A stretch of DNA of 64,000 nucleotides, taken from Eunapius fragilis (Eukaryota; Porifera; Demospongiae; Spongillida; Spongillidae). A program made the position numbers and the translations under genes. A model generated the notes under the pieces. It ran no database searches. It was not told the origin of the DNA and saw nothing but the letters and a program-made list of their open reading frames with translations. This document shows, piece after piece, positions 22,895 to 35,989 of the stretch; positions within the stretch are counted from its first letter, which is position 1; the number at the start of each line of letters is the position of its first letter. The stretch spans positions 232,296-296,295 of the forward strand of contig OY811972.1 in assembly GCA_963681505.1 (NCBI GenBank). The letters are read 5' to 3'.

Positions 22895-23680
22895 ACTCTC
22901 TCTCTCGAAAGAGAGCTGGATCAGATTACAAGAACTGCTTCAAGGTGGGGTTGGGAAGTGGAGGTGGTGTGTGGTGTGTGTGATGCAGAGACTTAATTCA
23001 CAAGAACCGCTTCAAGGTGTAAAGGAAAGGGGAGGAGGAGTTGGGTGTGGTGTACATTGCAAAGATGTGTGTTGGGCTTTAATTTGGAACGTCTCTTGTG
23101 GGATATACGTGATGAATGTGTGTGTGTGCACATGTGCATTTGTGTGTACTTGTGTTTGAGACAATGTATGCAAGATGCTTTGGTGATATGATGTAATATG
23201 ATGTAATATGATATAATATGATGTAGTCCTGTGATATGATGTAATATGATGTAATGTGGGTATGGTCAACTGAATAACAGGACTACCTCAAACTCTTTAA
23301 ATTTTTAATCCATCCACCTCCCTCCCTCTCTTTCCCTTCCTCCTTCCCTCTCTTTTCCTTCCTCCCTTCCCTTCTCTTCCCCCTGATAGGACATGACTCT
23401 GATTGCTTCTGGACATCTTCAATGGAAGCCAGGCTCACTTTTGGTTCACCATCCTTTCACCTCCCTAGCATCACACCACCTATCACCTTCCCTGCATCAC
23501 CTCATGTTTCGATTGCTATCACATCTTGCTATCTCCCTCCTTCATCTTATCCTCATCCCATTGAGTGCTGTGTCCCGCCTTCCTCCCCCTCGTCCCTCCC
23601 TCACTCATTCACCCTCTATGCTCCCTCCTCTCCCCATCCTCGCCCTCCTTCTCTCTCCTTTACGTTTCTCTCTTGATGAG
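22468..23680. other. Copy-2-specific spacer without a recognised gene
   Basis: It contains a pure (TC)n tract at about 22,812-22,892, short ATG-ATA repeats near 23,185-23,260 and pyrimidine-rich sequence near 23,310-23,390. A minus-strand frame at 22,720-22,469 (83 codons) is open but matches nothing I know. An exon-like segment at 22,893-22,944 (after a TCTCTCAG) could encode [14 protein letters not shown], but there is no supporting context. Confidence 0.4.
22812..22892. repeat. (TC)n microsatellite
   Basis: About 40 uninterrupted TC dinucleotides. Confidence 0.98.
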
Positions 23681-23905
23681 GCATGGAGGATCTTCACACC
23701 ACTGCTCCACCAGATCGAGAAGGAGCTCCCTCCATTCAATACCTGTAATTGCAGGGATATCCAGTGATATCCAGGATCATTTTATTGTACTAAACCAACT
23801 AATTGCCATTACCCTTTTCCCAGTCGTGGTCCAAAGGGGTGTGATGAACTTACTAGCAAGTATGGATTCCACTACACCGGTACCTACAAATGGGTCGACC
23901 ATTAA
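23681..23905 (+). pseudogene. Last two exons of glucose-6-phosphate 1-dehydrogenase (fragment)
   Basis: Exon 23681-23763 encodes AWRIFTPLLHQIEKELPPF, matching the conserved G6PD C-terminal segment EAWRIFTPLLHQIE. Exon 23824-23905 encodes RGPKGCDELTSKYGFHYTG then TYKWVDH and a stop, matching RGPTEADEL...GF.Y.GTYKWV at the G6PD C terminus. The join CA|T fits GT-AG rules and phase (donor at 23,764 gtgata, acceptor ttttcccag). G6PD is the first enzyme of the oxidative pentose phosphate pathway. No upstream G6PD exon is recognisable in the preceding 1.2 kb, where only a minisatellite and simple repeats occur, so this looks like a 3' fragment carried by the duplication rather than a working gene. 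Exons spread much further upstream cannot be excluded. Confidence 0.75.
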
Positions 23906-25611
23906 CAAACTCATTTTGTTAATAAGAATGCTTTTTAACTGCTGAATGTTGGTGTCATTTCATTATGTACGTGTAGAAATGGATAGCTTTGTTTATGATA
24001 GCAATGATATATGCTTTGCATGGTCATATCATATTTGGTGCAGACGATTAAGTCGCTTTTTTAATGCATTAAAAGCAACGTATTCCGACATATCCATAAC
24101 TGACACCGAAATTTGCGAGAACAGATAGTCAAAAAAACAAAAGTCTGGGAACGACAACACTAAGCGCAACTATTATTCGGTGTTCAGAGAAATTTTGACT
24201 TATTACGGTACATTTGAATTGAACGGAGTGTTAGGTGAGTCGCTTTTGTCTGAGCATAGATATTAGAGTAGAGCATGTGTTTTGGAGTGAATGACTTTTA
24301 TTTATCTTTTCTCTTTATATGACCTATCTAGTCCTAGTCAGAATATCGAGCCTTTATTGAACGTATAGCTTCTGGTAGGTGAAATGTTATGGCAGAGCGT
24401 TCTGAGTGTCGCCTGTGTCTGGTAACTCCTGTATAATGACATATTTTTTTCTTTTTTTCTTTCCATCTAGCGCTTATTTAACGTACAGCTTGATAGTAGT
24501 TCCGTCCAACTATTTTCAAAGGTGAGACGGAGGCGGGAAAGGGCAAGCTTTATTGCGTAATGGTAATGGGTTGTGCACCATATGTGCCATTTTGGTGGTG
24601 CCGTTTTTGCATAATTGTGATGCTTTATACGCTGTTACGATTCCCGTTTATATGGAGCGCATGTGAGCATGTGTCTTGACACCTTTTGCTACAATGATCT
24701 ATTTATAAATGCGCGGATAATCTGTCTGTCCATATGTGTTCGTTTTTTGTTAGGCTGAGCATTTCTTTCAATTCCTTTCTACGATCAGAGATCTCTGCTA
24801 CGATGCGCAGACAGTGATGGGCTTAATTTTTTGAATTTCACTCCTTTTTCTCTCTGTGTTCCTGTTCCTGCTGTTAAATTGCGCGCATTCAATATCCAAC
24901 ATTTAATTATCCCTATGGCCTGCGGGTGTAAAAGAAATTAGTCAAAATCACGTCCCAGTTCTAACGCTAAAAGATTTGCACAAGCTCACACATTTTTTTC
25001 TCTGCACGCTGCGCGCATTCAAGTATTACTATGTACATGTAAACCAAAATGTCATTGTAATAGATTAATAATGGTAATATACTCATGCATGCAGAGCTGC
25101 AACAGGCCTCTAGTATTCCAAATAACCTTAGATAGGACACCCTGGCTGGGTATGTACATGTAGGACCCCTTTAGAGAATTGCTGGCCATGGGGGGGGGGG
25201 GGAACCTGAATTTTTACAGGAATGCATAATAGAGAGGTATTACTGTGTACATTTGTAAAGGTTGATACCTCTGGTAAAGTGCAGGTATGCTTGTGGTCTC
25301 CATTGTATTACACTATTGGACATTTTGTAATAAGGTAATGGCTCATGTTGACAATCAGACGGGCCATTGGGTTGTTGAATTTCGGCAGATCTTGTTAACA
25401 GCCTGTCGCATACTGGGGACCCAGAATAAGGCAGCTGCTGCCATCTCAGGAAGGGGTAGGAGAAAGGGGATCCTGTCCCCCCCTCCTAATACCCAGTGGG
25501 TGTGGCTGACCGGGTATGTCTGTGTGAGTAGAGAGTGGAACTTAAGTCTCATCCACAACACCTCGCTAGTTCCCCCAAGCCATTTCCTACCCTGTCATGG
25601 ACCAGCTGAGC

Positions 25612-25800
25612 CCAGTCCACGTGGTCCCAGCCCAGTCCACGTGGTCCCAGCCCAGTCCACGTGGTCCCAGCCCAGTCCACATGGTCCCAGCCCAGTCCAC
25701 ATGGTCCCAGCCCAGTCCACGTGGTCCCGGCCCAGTCCACATGGTCCCAGCCCAGTCCACGTGGTCCCAGCCCAGTCCACATGGTCCCAGCCCAGTCCAG
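25612..25800. repeat. 20-bp E-box minisatellite, copy 2
   Basis: About nine units of the CACGTG/CACATG 20-mer found about 33 times at 10,556-11,222; identical flanks on both sides. Confidence 0.95.
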
Positions 25801-26080
25801 GTTTTGAGGGTATTGACTAACATTAACATAAATCCTTGCTGTGAGGGAGAGGCTGCTACAGAAGATAGGGTAGACATTTCCGTGACCACTTCTTCCTCTT
25901 CTTTATCAGGGTCATTCCACATCAATTGAGCCCTTTTTTTTTTACACAATATGAGCTAATATAAATTTCCCATTCTTCTTATAGGTATGTACACTTTCGT
26001 TGATATATGTGTACCACAAACCTCTTCGTTATGGAAATATCCAGCACTGAATATTTAATTACCATCATGACCGTTCATAA

Positions 26081-26547
26081 TTTGCATCATTTTAACTAAA
26101 GACCTGTATGACACTGAATTTTTTCATAGGAGTTTACAGTAAAAAATTATGTTTTGGAAGTAAATTATTTTGTTATTCCAAAAAAGAAGGGTTGCTAGAT
26201 TGTATCAGGATCACAACAGAGATGGCCTTTTAAATATTCACAGTTGAAGATAATGAACAACCTGTTGCACTGGTCAACTATGAAATTATAAGAAGCCAAT
26301 TCTGTTGTGATGAAGTCACTGGTTTTGCAAGGTGTAATAACCAAACGCTTACTTCACCCAGAACCAATTAAGGTGCTCCTGATACAATCTAGCAACCCTA
26401 TCTTTTTTGGTGTCATTTGGAAATTATTTATTTATTTCCATAACATCAACATTTTAGTGATTATGGCCAATCCTGTAAACCCCTATTAAGTTCGTTACGC
26501 AGTTCAATGTCATACAGATCTTTAGTTAATTCCAAAATGATGCAAAT
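26081..26547. mobile_element. Large foldback element, copy 2
   Basis: Paralogue of 11,493-11,978. The left arm lacks the GTAACGAAC part, so the arms no longer pair over their full length. Confidence 0.65.
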
Positions 26548-26719
26548 TCTTACAAGGAAGTAGGTAAATCAATGCAAAGTATGGTATAAAAGGTTATGAT
26601 GGGAATTAAATATTCAGTGCTCGAGGTTTATATATATCAAGCAATTTTGTGTACATACCTGTAGTAGTGATAGGATGGAAACCCACCATTTTCATCGCAC
26701 TCTACGCCAGTATTGTCTC

Positions 26720-28680
26720 TTTCATTGGCATAGAGGGCTTCTAAAAAAGTCCCCCGCCCTACCTCCGGCTCCAGCTAGCCTGGGAGGGTCCAACTCTGGC
26801 TCCTTCCCTCCACCAGTCCCAATTCCAATCCCTCTGGTTGCAAACACTACCCTGCCAGCCTCGGCCCCACCACTGTGGCTGTGTGGGCCAACCCCACTCC
26901 CTACCACCATGCCACCATTGCTGCGCGCCATGTTTCCCATAAGGGATCCACCTCGGTTTTCTCTTTCTTATTTCACCATCACCATCTTTCCCATCTCTCC
27001 CATTTTGGCCACCTCCACTATTCCCCAATTGCACACCTCCCTGTTTTCCTATCTGAGCCGTTTACTTCCAGCTAGATTTCCTAAGCCTTTTTTTTTTGGT
27101 TGGTTCCCTCCTCCACGGTGTAGTTAGCAGCATTGTTTAGTCCTTCTACAACCTCCACTGTTCCTAGTACCTCCCCTTTCTCCCTCAAACAACTTTCTCC
27201 AAACAACCTTCCTTACTTGTGTATCTTCATAGCATGCTTACTTTTTTACTTCTAACTTCCTTCATTTCTTCATGTCAACTTCCAAACTAGCTTTCTCCTC
27301 TTCCCATGCACGTATTATTTCTTCATCTCTCCCATCCTCTATCTGTTTTTCTAGCTCACTTATTTGACCAGAGGTTTTCTCCAGCAAGGTGTTAAAAGTG
27401 GCTTCTACACATTGCTAGTAATTCAATGGAAGTGTTGGAATTTGTTTCCATTTTCTTTTTAGAGCATCATTGGCCTTATATGCTACACAAGGTACAAATG
27501 CTTTCAGGCCCAACAGGTAAATACAGTTTTGTACACATTCGTTAGCAAAAGCTAGGTGGTGTTCGAGTACAAGCTTGCTATGGAGCATTTTAAGTACTGT
27601 TTAGGGAGTAAACAGGGGTTAATGGCCTGTGGTAAACCACCTAGGTTAGCATTGGGGCCCGCGCAGGGCCGCAGCCGTTTGTTTGTTAAGGTTAACTATG
27701 GAGCCGGCTTATGGGTCTATATATGCCTTAGCACAGTGGCCCTGGCTATCGCCTAGGTCACTGCAGGAGGCAACTTTGATGCACCCACCCACCCACACCA
27801 CACTCATGGTTTGTATTTGTATTTGTGCTGGTCATCGATTTCATGTTGGTGGTGGGCGGGGCCCTGCAGGCTAGTCCCTTCCAGGCAACCCAAGCCTGGA
27901 CCAGCGTCCTGGCCTTGGTACACAGAGCACCCAGTGGTGGTCAGCATCACCCGTGGTCTCTGTTGCCGGTCATCCCAAACCCGGCCGACTGCGACCAGCG
28001 TCTCAGCTCAGTCACTGGGGTCCACAGTGGCTGGGTGACCAGCGTCACTGCCAGCCACACCCTGCAGCCGGGGTATTGGGAGGGGAGGGGGGACTCAGGC
28101 CTAGTGGGAGCCCTTGCCTGCTACCCCTATTTCTCGCCAATTCATCAAAGGGTTTGAGCTAAATGGCGATAAGGGCTAAGAGCTGAGCATTCATCTAAGG
28201 ACTAAGAGCTGAGCATTCATCGCAGGGGTGGTTACCATGGAGTATATTAACTATATTTCTTAGTTTTTGTATTCATGTCTATGTTTGCGTTTGCTGGTCC
28301 ACTATCTTGACTTGTTTCAGTATCTGCGTCAGCCCTGGCTCCTAAACCACGCTCACTTCTCCCAACATCACTTTCAGTCCTATTCCCAACACGCTCATAG
28401 CTACCACCATTTCCCTGTACTTGCTCATCTCCATGATTCACTCTTACAACTTTGTCTTCTCTATCAGGGTGTGCCCCTATGCTGTCTTCACTTTCCCTCA
28501 CTAACCCATTGTCCCCAGGTCTCTGTATCTCATTTCTTCTCTCTTCCTCACTCTCTTCTGAGTCTGCTATTATGGGTATCACCTTTCTATTAATAGCCAC
28601 CTCATTCACGTCTACATCCTCAAATGATGGGGCTCGTCCATCCCCATTTCCTTCAACTAAGGTAAGCTGCCATATTAGAA
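26720..28680 (-). pseudogene. Decayed minus-strand coding relic, copy 2
   Basis: Same three segments as 12,160-14,110: acidic exon at 28,660-28,247, helical segment with the shared in-frame TAG around 27,280-27,600, and a G/W/R-rich segment at 27,034-26,759. Confidence 0.35.
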
Positions 28681-28983
28681 CCGGTTTTTTAATGGACTGT
28701 ACAAGTCAAACGCATCGTCTGAGGACATTTTAACACCACCAAGTGTCACTACTGATGGATGCGCACCATACCATCGTTTTAAAAGTTTTCCAGCACCTTT
28801 TGTTTTGTATATCCACTCGCACCTCTGAGGGGGGGGGGGGGGGGTTCGCGATGAGTGCCAAATTAGAACAGGGGGTGTGTCGTAGCTTTTTAAATAGTTT
28901 CTATCGTACAGACAACCAGCAACACCGCCAACATATCTAGAAGTATCCGAAGTGAAGTTCTATAACACACAAAAAAAAATCTC

Positions 28984-29096
28984 ACTTTTGCATTCATATC
29001 AATCACATTCATCAAAACAAAGTAATTGTGTAATTACTTTGTGGTTGATTTCTTTTGATAAAAGTTTCAAGAATGTGATTGATATAAATGCAAAAG
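28984..29096. mobile_element. Small AT-rich MITE, copy 2
   Basis: Paralogue of 14,423-14,534 with the same inverted ends. Confidence 0.65.
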
Positions 29097-31198
29097 GAAG
29101 ATTAAATATGGCAGCCTGGCTTTTGTACATTTGACATATTATAATTATTGCCCAATCATAGCATAACATTTCTGTGTGCTATCAGATTTTCATTTTGACA
29201 TACAATACACAGGATCAAACAAAGGTGATGAAAAAAATATTATCATGTTATCCACTGTAGAGCGTAAACATGCATTGTTTGTTTAGTTTCTAGTTGGCAG
29301 CGCTTGTTACGGGCACGTCTTCTTCCGCAGTAATATATTCTTATGCTTGCAATAAAAGTGTAGCCTGTACAGTAGCGCTTCTTCTGGTTTGATGCAATAA
29401 ACTCTTCCCTTTGATGTGGTTGGGTTAGGGTTAAACTTATGTTCAGCTTTTCCCTGGGTGGAGGAACAGAACTTGCATCTCATTTGTATCGTCATAATTC
29501 TCCATGATCATACTGGGAGTTGTACTCACATGTTACATGTAGCCAGTCATGTCCTCCTTCAATAGCAACTCACGATGTTTCGAAACCTTCACTTTTTCGC
29601 TTTTGAAGGGATTTGAGTATACCTTCACGCTTAGCATGCTGGTTTATTTGGCAGTGGATAGTAGGCATGAAACGATTGGGTTCCAACTATTGTCATAGAA
29701 GCACGACGTTGGAAGGTCTAAAACACATTGGACCAGCAAATGAATTAGTAATGAAGTGGGTGTATGTGAAGGGGTGGGTGCGGGATGGGGGAGCACTGTT
29801 AGCTCCCCCAACCGGGTCTGGGGCTCCACCACAGAAGCTTTGCAAGTTGTGCATTATTAACGTCCTAAACCATAATGAATTTCACTAGCCCTCGAATTAC
29901 TGCTGAGGTGTTGGTAGAGACGGTGTACTAGGGTTGCTTTGGTCCCAGTTGTTGTGCCCACTTAAATGCCAAGACCACCCCGCATTTAAGTTTATAAATG
30001 TCTAATTGTAATACCCTTCCCACATCCCCGTATGCATTTGTGTGGTGCCTGGGAAACCAGTTTTGGTCAGAAGACACAGCTGCTAGCTTGTTATTTTACA
30101 CGTAGGTGTGGTTATCTTATGACAGCCTCTGAAGAGAATGGCTCGTAGCCTGTTACTTTACATGTACGTAGATAGTTATCTTATGTTATGACCTAATCAT
30201 ACTTTACATGACGTAGATGGTTATCTTATGTTACAACCTGATCATACAATCATCTATGATCCCAGCATTAAACAATGTTTTCCTCCCTAAACAAATCCAT
30301 TGGTGCTATTGGAAAAATTGTCGTTCTTCAAAACTAGCTCAAATTATACATCATTGAAGGAAGACGACTATAATTTTTTTGGTCTCAAGCGTGAGAAAAT
30401 ATTATCAGCAAAAGAACACAGTTTTGTGACATGGAACCAACGTCACTCTGTAGATTTTTGTGTTGTCATCTGATCTTGACAGAATCTGTTTCTCAGTTAT
30501 ACCTCTAACGTTTTCCTTAATGACATTCATTGCTTTCAAAATCTATCTTGTACAGATACTTGTTACCTTAAATTGTTACCTTAGTAGCTGCCATAGTAAG
30601 TTGATCAGTGGATAAGTGAAACTGACTGAAATGCATAAGTCAAAAATAGAACGTTTTGTACAGATAGTGTTAAATGACTCAATCTCTTTGGAGAGAACAG
30701 ATTTCCACTTTTATACACTGAATCAAGACCTAGCAAGCATCAAAGTTAAGGCCCGCAGCGTAAATATGCTATTTAATTAGTACAGGTTTGGAATATTAAG
30801 TGCCAGAACTAGCAATCGATTTACACATGTAAACTAATTATTACTATCACCATTGTGGTTGAAATTCAGACAATGCAGAGTGTTGTGTTTCTACTACTCA
30901 GTTGAGAACACTCATTCTCACTTGGTATGGTATAGCCAGGATGTGTGGCATGATGGCCAAAAGATGGAATCTCTTCCCTACGCACCACCATCTCATCTGA
31001 GATACACTGTTCATACGCCGGGGGGGGGGGGAGGGTGTAGTGGTTGATATTGAAAGCAATAAAGTTTGCTAGGTACATGTATTTAATGATAACGTGTGCA
31101 AATTTGTGTAGAAGCATAAATAAATGTAATAAACTTCTTCACATTTATTGCTCATTCTTAAACTACGACATGATTCACAAGTAGTGTTTGTTTCACAG

Positions 31199-34117
31199 AT
31201 GTCCACCAGTAGGCTGTCATTGACAGCATCGTCAAAGAGCAAAGGAAAATCATCCGCACTAACGATATCAGCCCCCATTTGGAAGCAAAGACTCTTTTCT
31301 TGTAAATGGAATCTATCCCAGCCTACTGCAAAATACAGCCTGAAAGAGCTTATTACACAACAAAACGGTTGGAATAGTGATTCTGAAGCACTCTGTTCTT
31401 GGTTAATAGAGAGATACAACTCATCAATATCAAATGGAGATGTAGAACTTAGTGCTGTAGACGACTCCAGTCGCTACAAGTCTGTTAAGCAAGGGGATAC
31501 TTGTTTTGTTCACGATCCTATCTACTACTTGCTTGATAGACAGAAATATTCTCCTCTTCTAAACTTAAGGCCTTTTGTATCTTTGATGATATTCCCTGAT
31601 GTTGGCATTGTGTACAAACCTTTCATTGTATTACACTGTGAAATAATTTCTTCTTCTCCAATGACAAACACTGTTGCAAAACTTGCAGCAAACCTTACTG
31701 ATGAACTGCGTTTTGAACGACACTATGATCCAAATATCTCAAAGATCATAGGCTTCGTCTTTCCAAATAGTTCTACCAAGGAGTATGTCTGTAAAGTTAC
31801 AGTGGAATTTAGGAATCTGACTTTCTATGTCACCTGTACAACATTTGAACTAGCCGACCCTGCCATTACATCTGAAGTGAATCAAGCAATTAAGGACCAC
31901 TTGAAATTAGCTACTGATCTTTACAAAAAACCAATGAATCCGTACACTTTGGTTCCTTTTTCTAACACCGATATTGATTTGCTTTGCAAAAGTATTGGTG
32001 CAATGGGGCAGGTCCAAGTTGAAGGGTCATTGAAACAAGTGGACTCGCAATCCTCCCTTGTGTTTCATGACGATAAGAAGTATTACAAATACTGTCCTGA
32101 TAGTACTGAATGTTTATCACTTATCGATTTATTGGGAGAATCCAGTGATCGCCTTGTTTTCCCACAGCAAATGTTGCGTGTCAAAATAGACGAAGCAACA
32201 CCATTTCCTTTCTTCATTTTTCCTAAACAAAGGTTTCAGTTGACATCCTTGCGCATCTCTCAGTTGAAATCATGCCTCTTTTACTTAGCAAGTGGCATTA
32301 AAGACGCACTGGAGGAGCTGCATGGCACGTACAAGTGTGCACATCTTGATGTACGGCTGGCAAATGTGTGTTTTGATGATGGCCATGTGAAATTGATTGA
32401 TTTTGATCGTTGTCGGCATACCAGTGTAAAGGATGTAGCAAGCGAGTATAATAACCATTATATGTACACATATAGTGCTGGTGTGGCAAAGCCAAGTGTG
32501 TCACTTTTGGATTGGAAACAGTTGGGTCTGCTGATTTATTCCATATTGAAGGTCTCTAAACAGGATGCTGACCTGAAATCTGATGACTTCAGCAGAATAA
32601 AAGAGGATTCCCAATCATTGGTGTATAGTCTGGTGTATAATCACATGTGGAATGACAACTGTGCCAACAGCCTTTGTCGTGATAAAACGGTTGAGCAATG
32701 TTTTTTTCAGGATCAGTCACCACCAGCAGAGCAGGAGCCTCATCATAGTGATCATGGTATGTTCTGTAGGCACTGCTGCACACACATTATTCATATGAGA
32801 CAATCAAATTAGTAGTACAATTGTTGCACCACACACAATGTTGAAGTGTATGATTTTAATTTTGAATAATTGTTTGTTTCAAGCATCATAGGATGTATCT
32901 AGTCCACAAATGTCATGTGTATCCAATTGGACTAAACTTTCTAGCATGCACGTATGTCCAATGACACAGCATTCAATTCAATCTCTTATTGTCATGTACC
33001 TAAATATAGGTTAGACACTGAATCCGAGGGATCTTCGTGATTTAGAATCCCCGAGGGCCCTGGGCTGTAGCGTCCCGAGCGGTAACGATGGCGCTACTAA
33101 GGGCCCAGGGGATTCTAAATCACATAGATCCCGAAGGTTTCAGTGTCTAACCAATTTAGACAATAGCAATGCGTAGGTAGCATTATTGCGCAACACGATA
33201 ACAATAACAGGAGATATTTTAAGTGCCAGTGGGGGGGGGATTCTAAGTGCCCGGGGGCACTTAGAATCCCCCCCGCACTGGCACTTATTAAGTCCTCCTC
33301 ACGGCTGAATCACCTCCTTTGGGTAGCGGATCTGATTCAGACAGGGTAAGAATTGGCTGTGTGTAGTATTGTTCACTTTGTATGAAATCATTGGTATCTT
33401 TAAAAATGAATCATCTTGAAACCACCATGTACTGGTACTACATGTATATTACTCCTTTGAACACACTGTTGTTGTATTGAATGATAGAAGAAATGATGTA
33501 TTTATATTTAGTACATGTTTATTTTTCTTTTGAAGCCATGGAACAAGGATACCAGTCAAGCACACAGGGTACCTATGAAGAGTGTGAACCACCACCCAAC
33601 AAGAAAATAAAAGGTGCGTGTTTCAATCGATGTTCATTGTTAACCTTTTTTTTTTTCTAACATGCGTTTGATGTGTATATGTTGAAACGAATATATCTGT
33701 TTGGCCCATAACTATTTGCTGCTCTTATAATAGCTTGTCAAAGTTATGCGACTGAGTTCATTCATTATTATAACGAGAGGCACATTTCAGTCTGCATTGC
33801 ACTTACAGGGTAGTTTGCTCTGCCTAGTTGCTATTAGAACAGTGAAAATAGTTATGGTTTCAAAGCTCTCACCAAAACTGATAAGGCAAAGCTGTCTTGT
33901 ACAACGCTGCATGGCCATTGAAAGTTGCAACCACTTGTAATTTACTGAGCCGACATTTTCAGTGTGTATCATCAACATCATTTTCATAATTTACCCCAGG
34001 CTCTGCATCCACCGTACTGAGGAGAACTCAGCCTGATCGAGGTTAAAAAAAAGTAATGTTTGTGGTCTTACCTTATACCTGTGTATCAATTTTGTAGCAA
34101 AGAAGCCAAAGTGGTGA
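31199..34117 (+). CDS. Kinase-like protein with degenerate nuclease-like region, copy 3
   Basis: Exons 31199-32756, 33536-33613 and 34098-34117, about 551 aa, intact. Motifs HLD...N, DFD and the basic tail are preserved. A cluster of amino-acid changes distinguishes it from copies 1 and 2 at about residues 103-137 (HDPIYYLLDRQ, RPFVSLMIFPDVG against HGPTYYLLDGQ, RPY.SSLISPDVG); almost all base changes there alter the protein. It shares the extra phenylalanine near residue 497 with copy 2. Confidence 0.75.
33009..33152. mobile_element. Foldback MITE-like element, copy 3
   Basis: Same element and position as in copies 1 and 2. Confidence 0.75.
33220..33287. repeat. Short hairpin (AAGTGCCAGTG inverted repeat), copy 3
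   Basis: Same as copy 2, apparently identical. Confidence 0.8.
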
Positions 34118-34433
34118 CAGAAAAGCTGTGACCTCATCCTCATGCCTGTGATTGTGTTTGGTGTTGGGGTTGACATGATCTTGATCTCACCTCTACCTCA
34201 CCGTCCGTCCCTCTTCTTCGATTATGAACACCTTTATTTGATGTCATTGTAGCACGTGTGATGTTGATTTGTTATCTCATCTGGCTTATGGCAAAATACC
34301 TTATAAGGCTGAACTTTGTTAATGCGTTGTGGTTTTATAAATTGCGATACATCTTCGTTCATTGCGTCCAACGGTTTGGACTCAGTGAAATTCTGTCAGC
34401 GTATGTAACTATTGTGATCCCATGCAGGCATTC

Positions 34434-35033
34434 CAGTGGCATAGGCAGGAGTTTGGGGAATGGGGGGGGGGGGGGGGGGGGGGGGCAAACTTTGGGGATG
34501 AGCACTGTTAGCTCCCCCAGACAACGAAATTTCAATCTAAGTTTTTCATTACTCCTATCAGCAATCATGCACCTTCGAGGAACCAGGTCATTTCATTCCC
34601 ACTCACAAGACCATTCAATAGCTTTGGCCTGTGTAGAGGCTAAGGTCCACTGAACAATTTTTCATTTGGCCTCGTCTTTATTATTTATTTTATTTAATTT
34701 TTATGTGCATTTGTTCTCACTCATGTATTCACTTATAAATAATTAAAATAAGAACTTGGATATTACCTGGCTGTATCAAACAAAATTAATCATCACTCCA
34801 TAAAGCACAAAAACTGAAAGGGCCCAAAATATCCAACGTGGCATTGATGTCTTTATGCACATGCATGAGAAATCAGTTATTAGTACAGAGAATTCCTTTT
34901 CGGATGTTGGAGTAGTAGTAAAGAACAGACAAGTCAATTTATGTACTTCAGGCAGTAAAGATTTATACACCAGGCCCATTGTTTCACTAATTGTTCGAAT
35001 GACTTGATCGAAGGTGTGGTCATCTTTTTGCAT
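34434..35033 (-). mobile_element. hAT transposon 3' remnant, copy 3
   Basis: Dimerisation-like peptide from 35,033 on the minus strand, tail as in copy 1, with CAGTGGCATAGG at 34,434 and a long poly-G run just inside it. Confidence 0.5.
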
Positions 35034-35163
35034 ATGTGTTGGACATCCTTATGCATTGGTACCACCACATGCACCTTATTGGTAGGTAGGGTCATCCTTT
35101 TGCGTACGTTTTTGCATTATAGGTTATGTGTGAGCATCTTATGTGTGGGATGCAAAACTGATG

Positions 35164-35203
35164 GTAAACCCAGCCAGCCACCATGGTGGCTGGCTGGGTT
35201 TAC
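35164..35203. repeat. 40-bp perfect palindrome, copy 3
   Basis: Identical to copies 1 and 2. Confidence 0.95.
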
Positions 35204-35453
35204 TCATGTTTCCATTACAAAGATGATTGACGATGTTACATGTAACATTTGCATGTGTGTGCGCGCGCATGTGTGCGTGTGTGTGTGTGTGTATGTGTGC
35301 GTGTGCGTGTGTGTGTGTGCGTGTATGTGTGTGTGTGTGGGGGGGGGGGGGGCAATTTTTATGTACCAAACAACAAGGCTAAAGGTCAGTGTGGTTAAGT
35401 TCATAATCGAAAAGGAAATAGTGTGGTTGAAGGAAAGGTGGGCGGCAGTGGAG

Positions 35454-35728
35454 CAGTGGCGGATTCCGGGGGGGGGGGGGGGCACCGGGGGCACGTGCCC
35501 CCCCCCCCCCCCCTTTCGTTTGTCTAATTATATATTCATAGTCGCGCAATATAGCGTTTTTAATTGCATTTTGAACGTACAGCTACAAAAAGCGTCCGCG
35601 CTTCGCGCAGGTGGGAGCATATCCCCCTCCCGTACCCACCCCCTTCCAATGAAACACGTCCATTTCTCACATAATTCTAACTTTCATTATTGGTGCCCCC
35701 CCTTTCAAAATTCCTGGATCCGCCTCTG
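35454..35728. mobile_element. Complete hAT-type MITE, about 275 bp
   Basis: It begins CAGTGGCGGATTCC and ends GGATCCGCCTCTG, giving imperfect terminal inverted repeats of about 15 bp, with poly-G and poly-C tracts just inside. TGGAG stands on both sides. Copy 2 has the undisturbed site (CAGTGGAGTGTCG at about 20,837), so the insertion and a target duplication of at least 5 bp can be read directly. Copy 1 keeps only the right half. Confidence 0.8.
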
Positions 35729-35989
35729 TGGAGTGTCGTGAATTCCACTGGTTCTAATAGGCCGATCATCACTTGGCCTTGCGGATTCTTGATTATAACT
35801 GAAATCAGTCAGGGCCGTAGCGTCCAGTCCGGCCATGGCCGGACCGGTTGTAGCCTACGGTAGCCAACTTCCTAATACTATATAGGCCCGATACGAAAAG
35901 TGGGGGGGTTGCCGTACGACGATGATACGATGATTTATATCTTAGTTTGTGTGCGCGTGCGTGGGGGGGGGGCGGCATTTCATATGAAA

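Larger units (their letters stand above)
23975..29872. repeat. Segmental duplication block B, copy 2
   Basis: Near-identical to 8,860-15,312. The 23,975-25,190 part holds the same unidentified non-coding segment. Confidence 0.9.
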
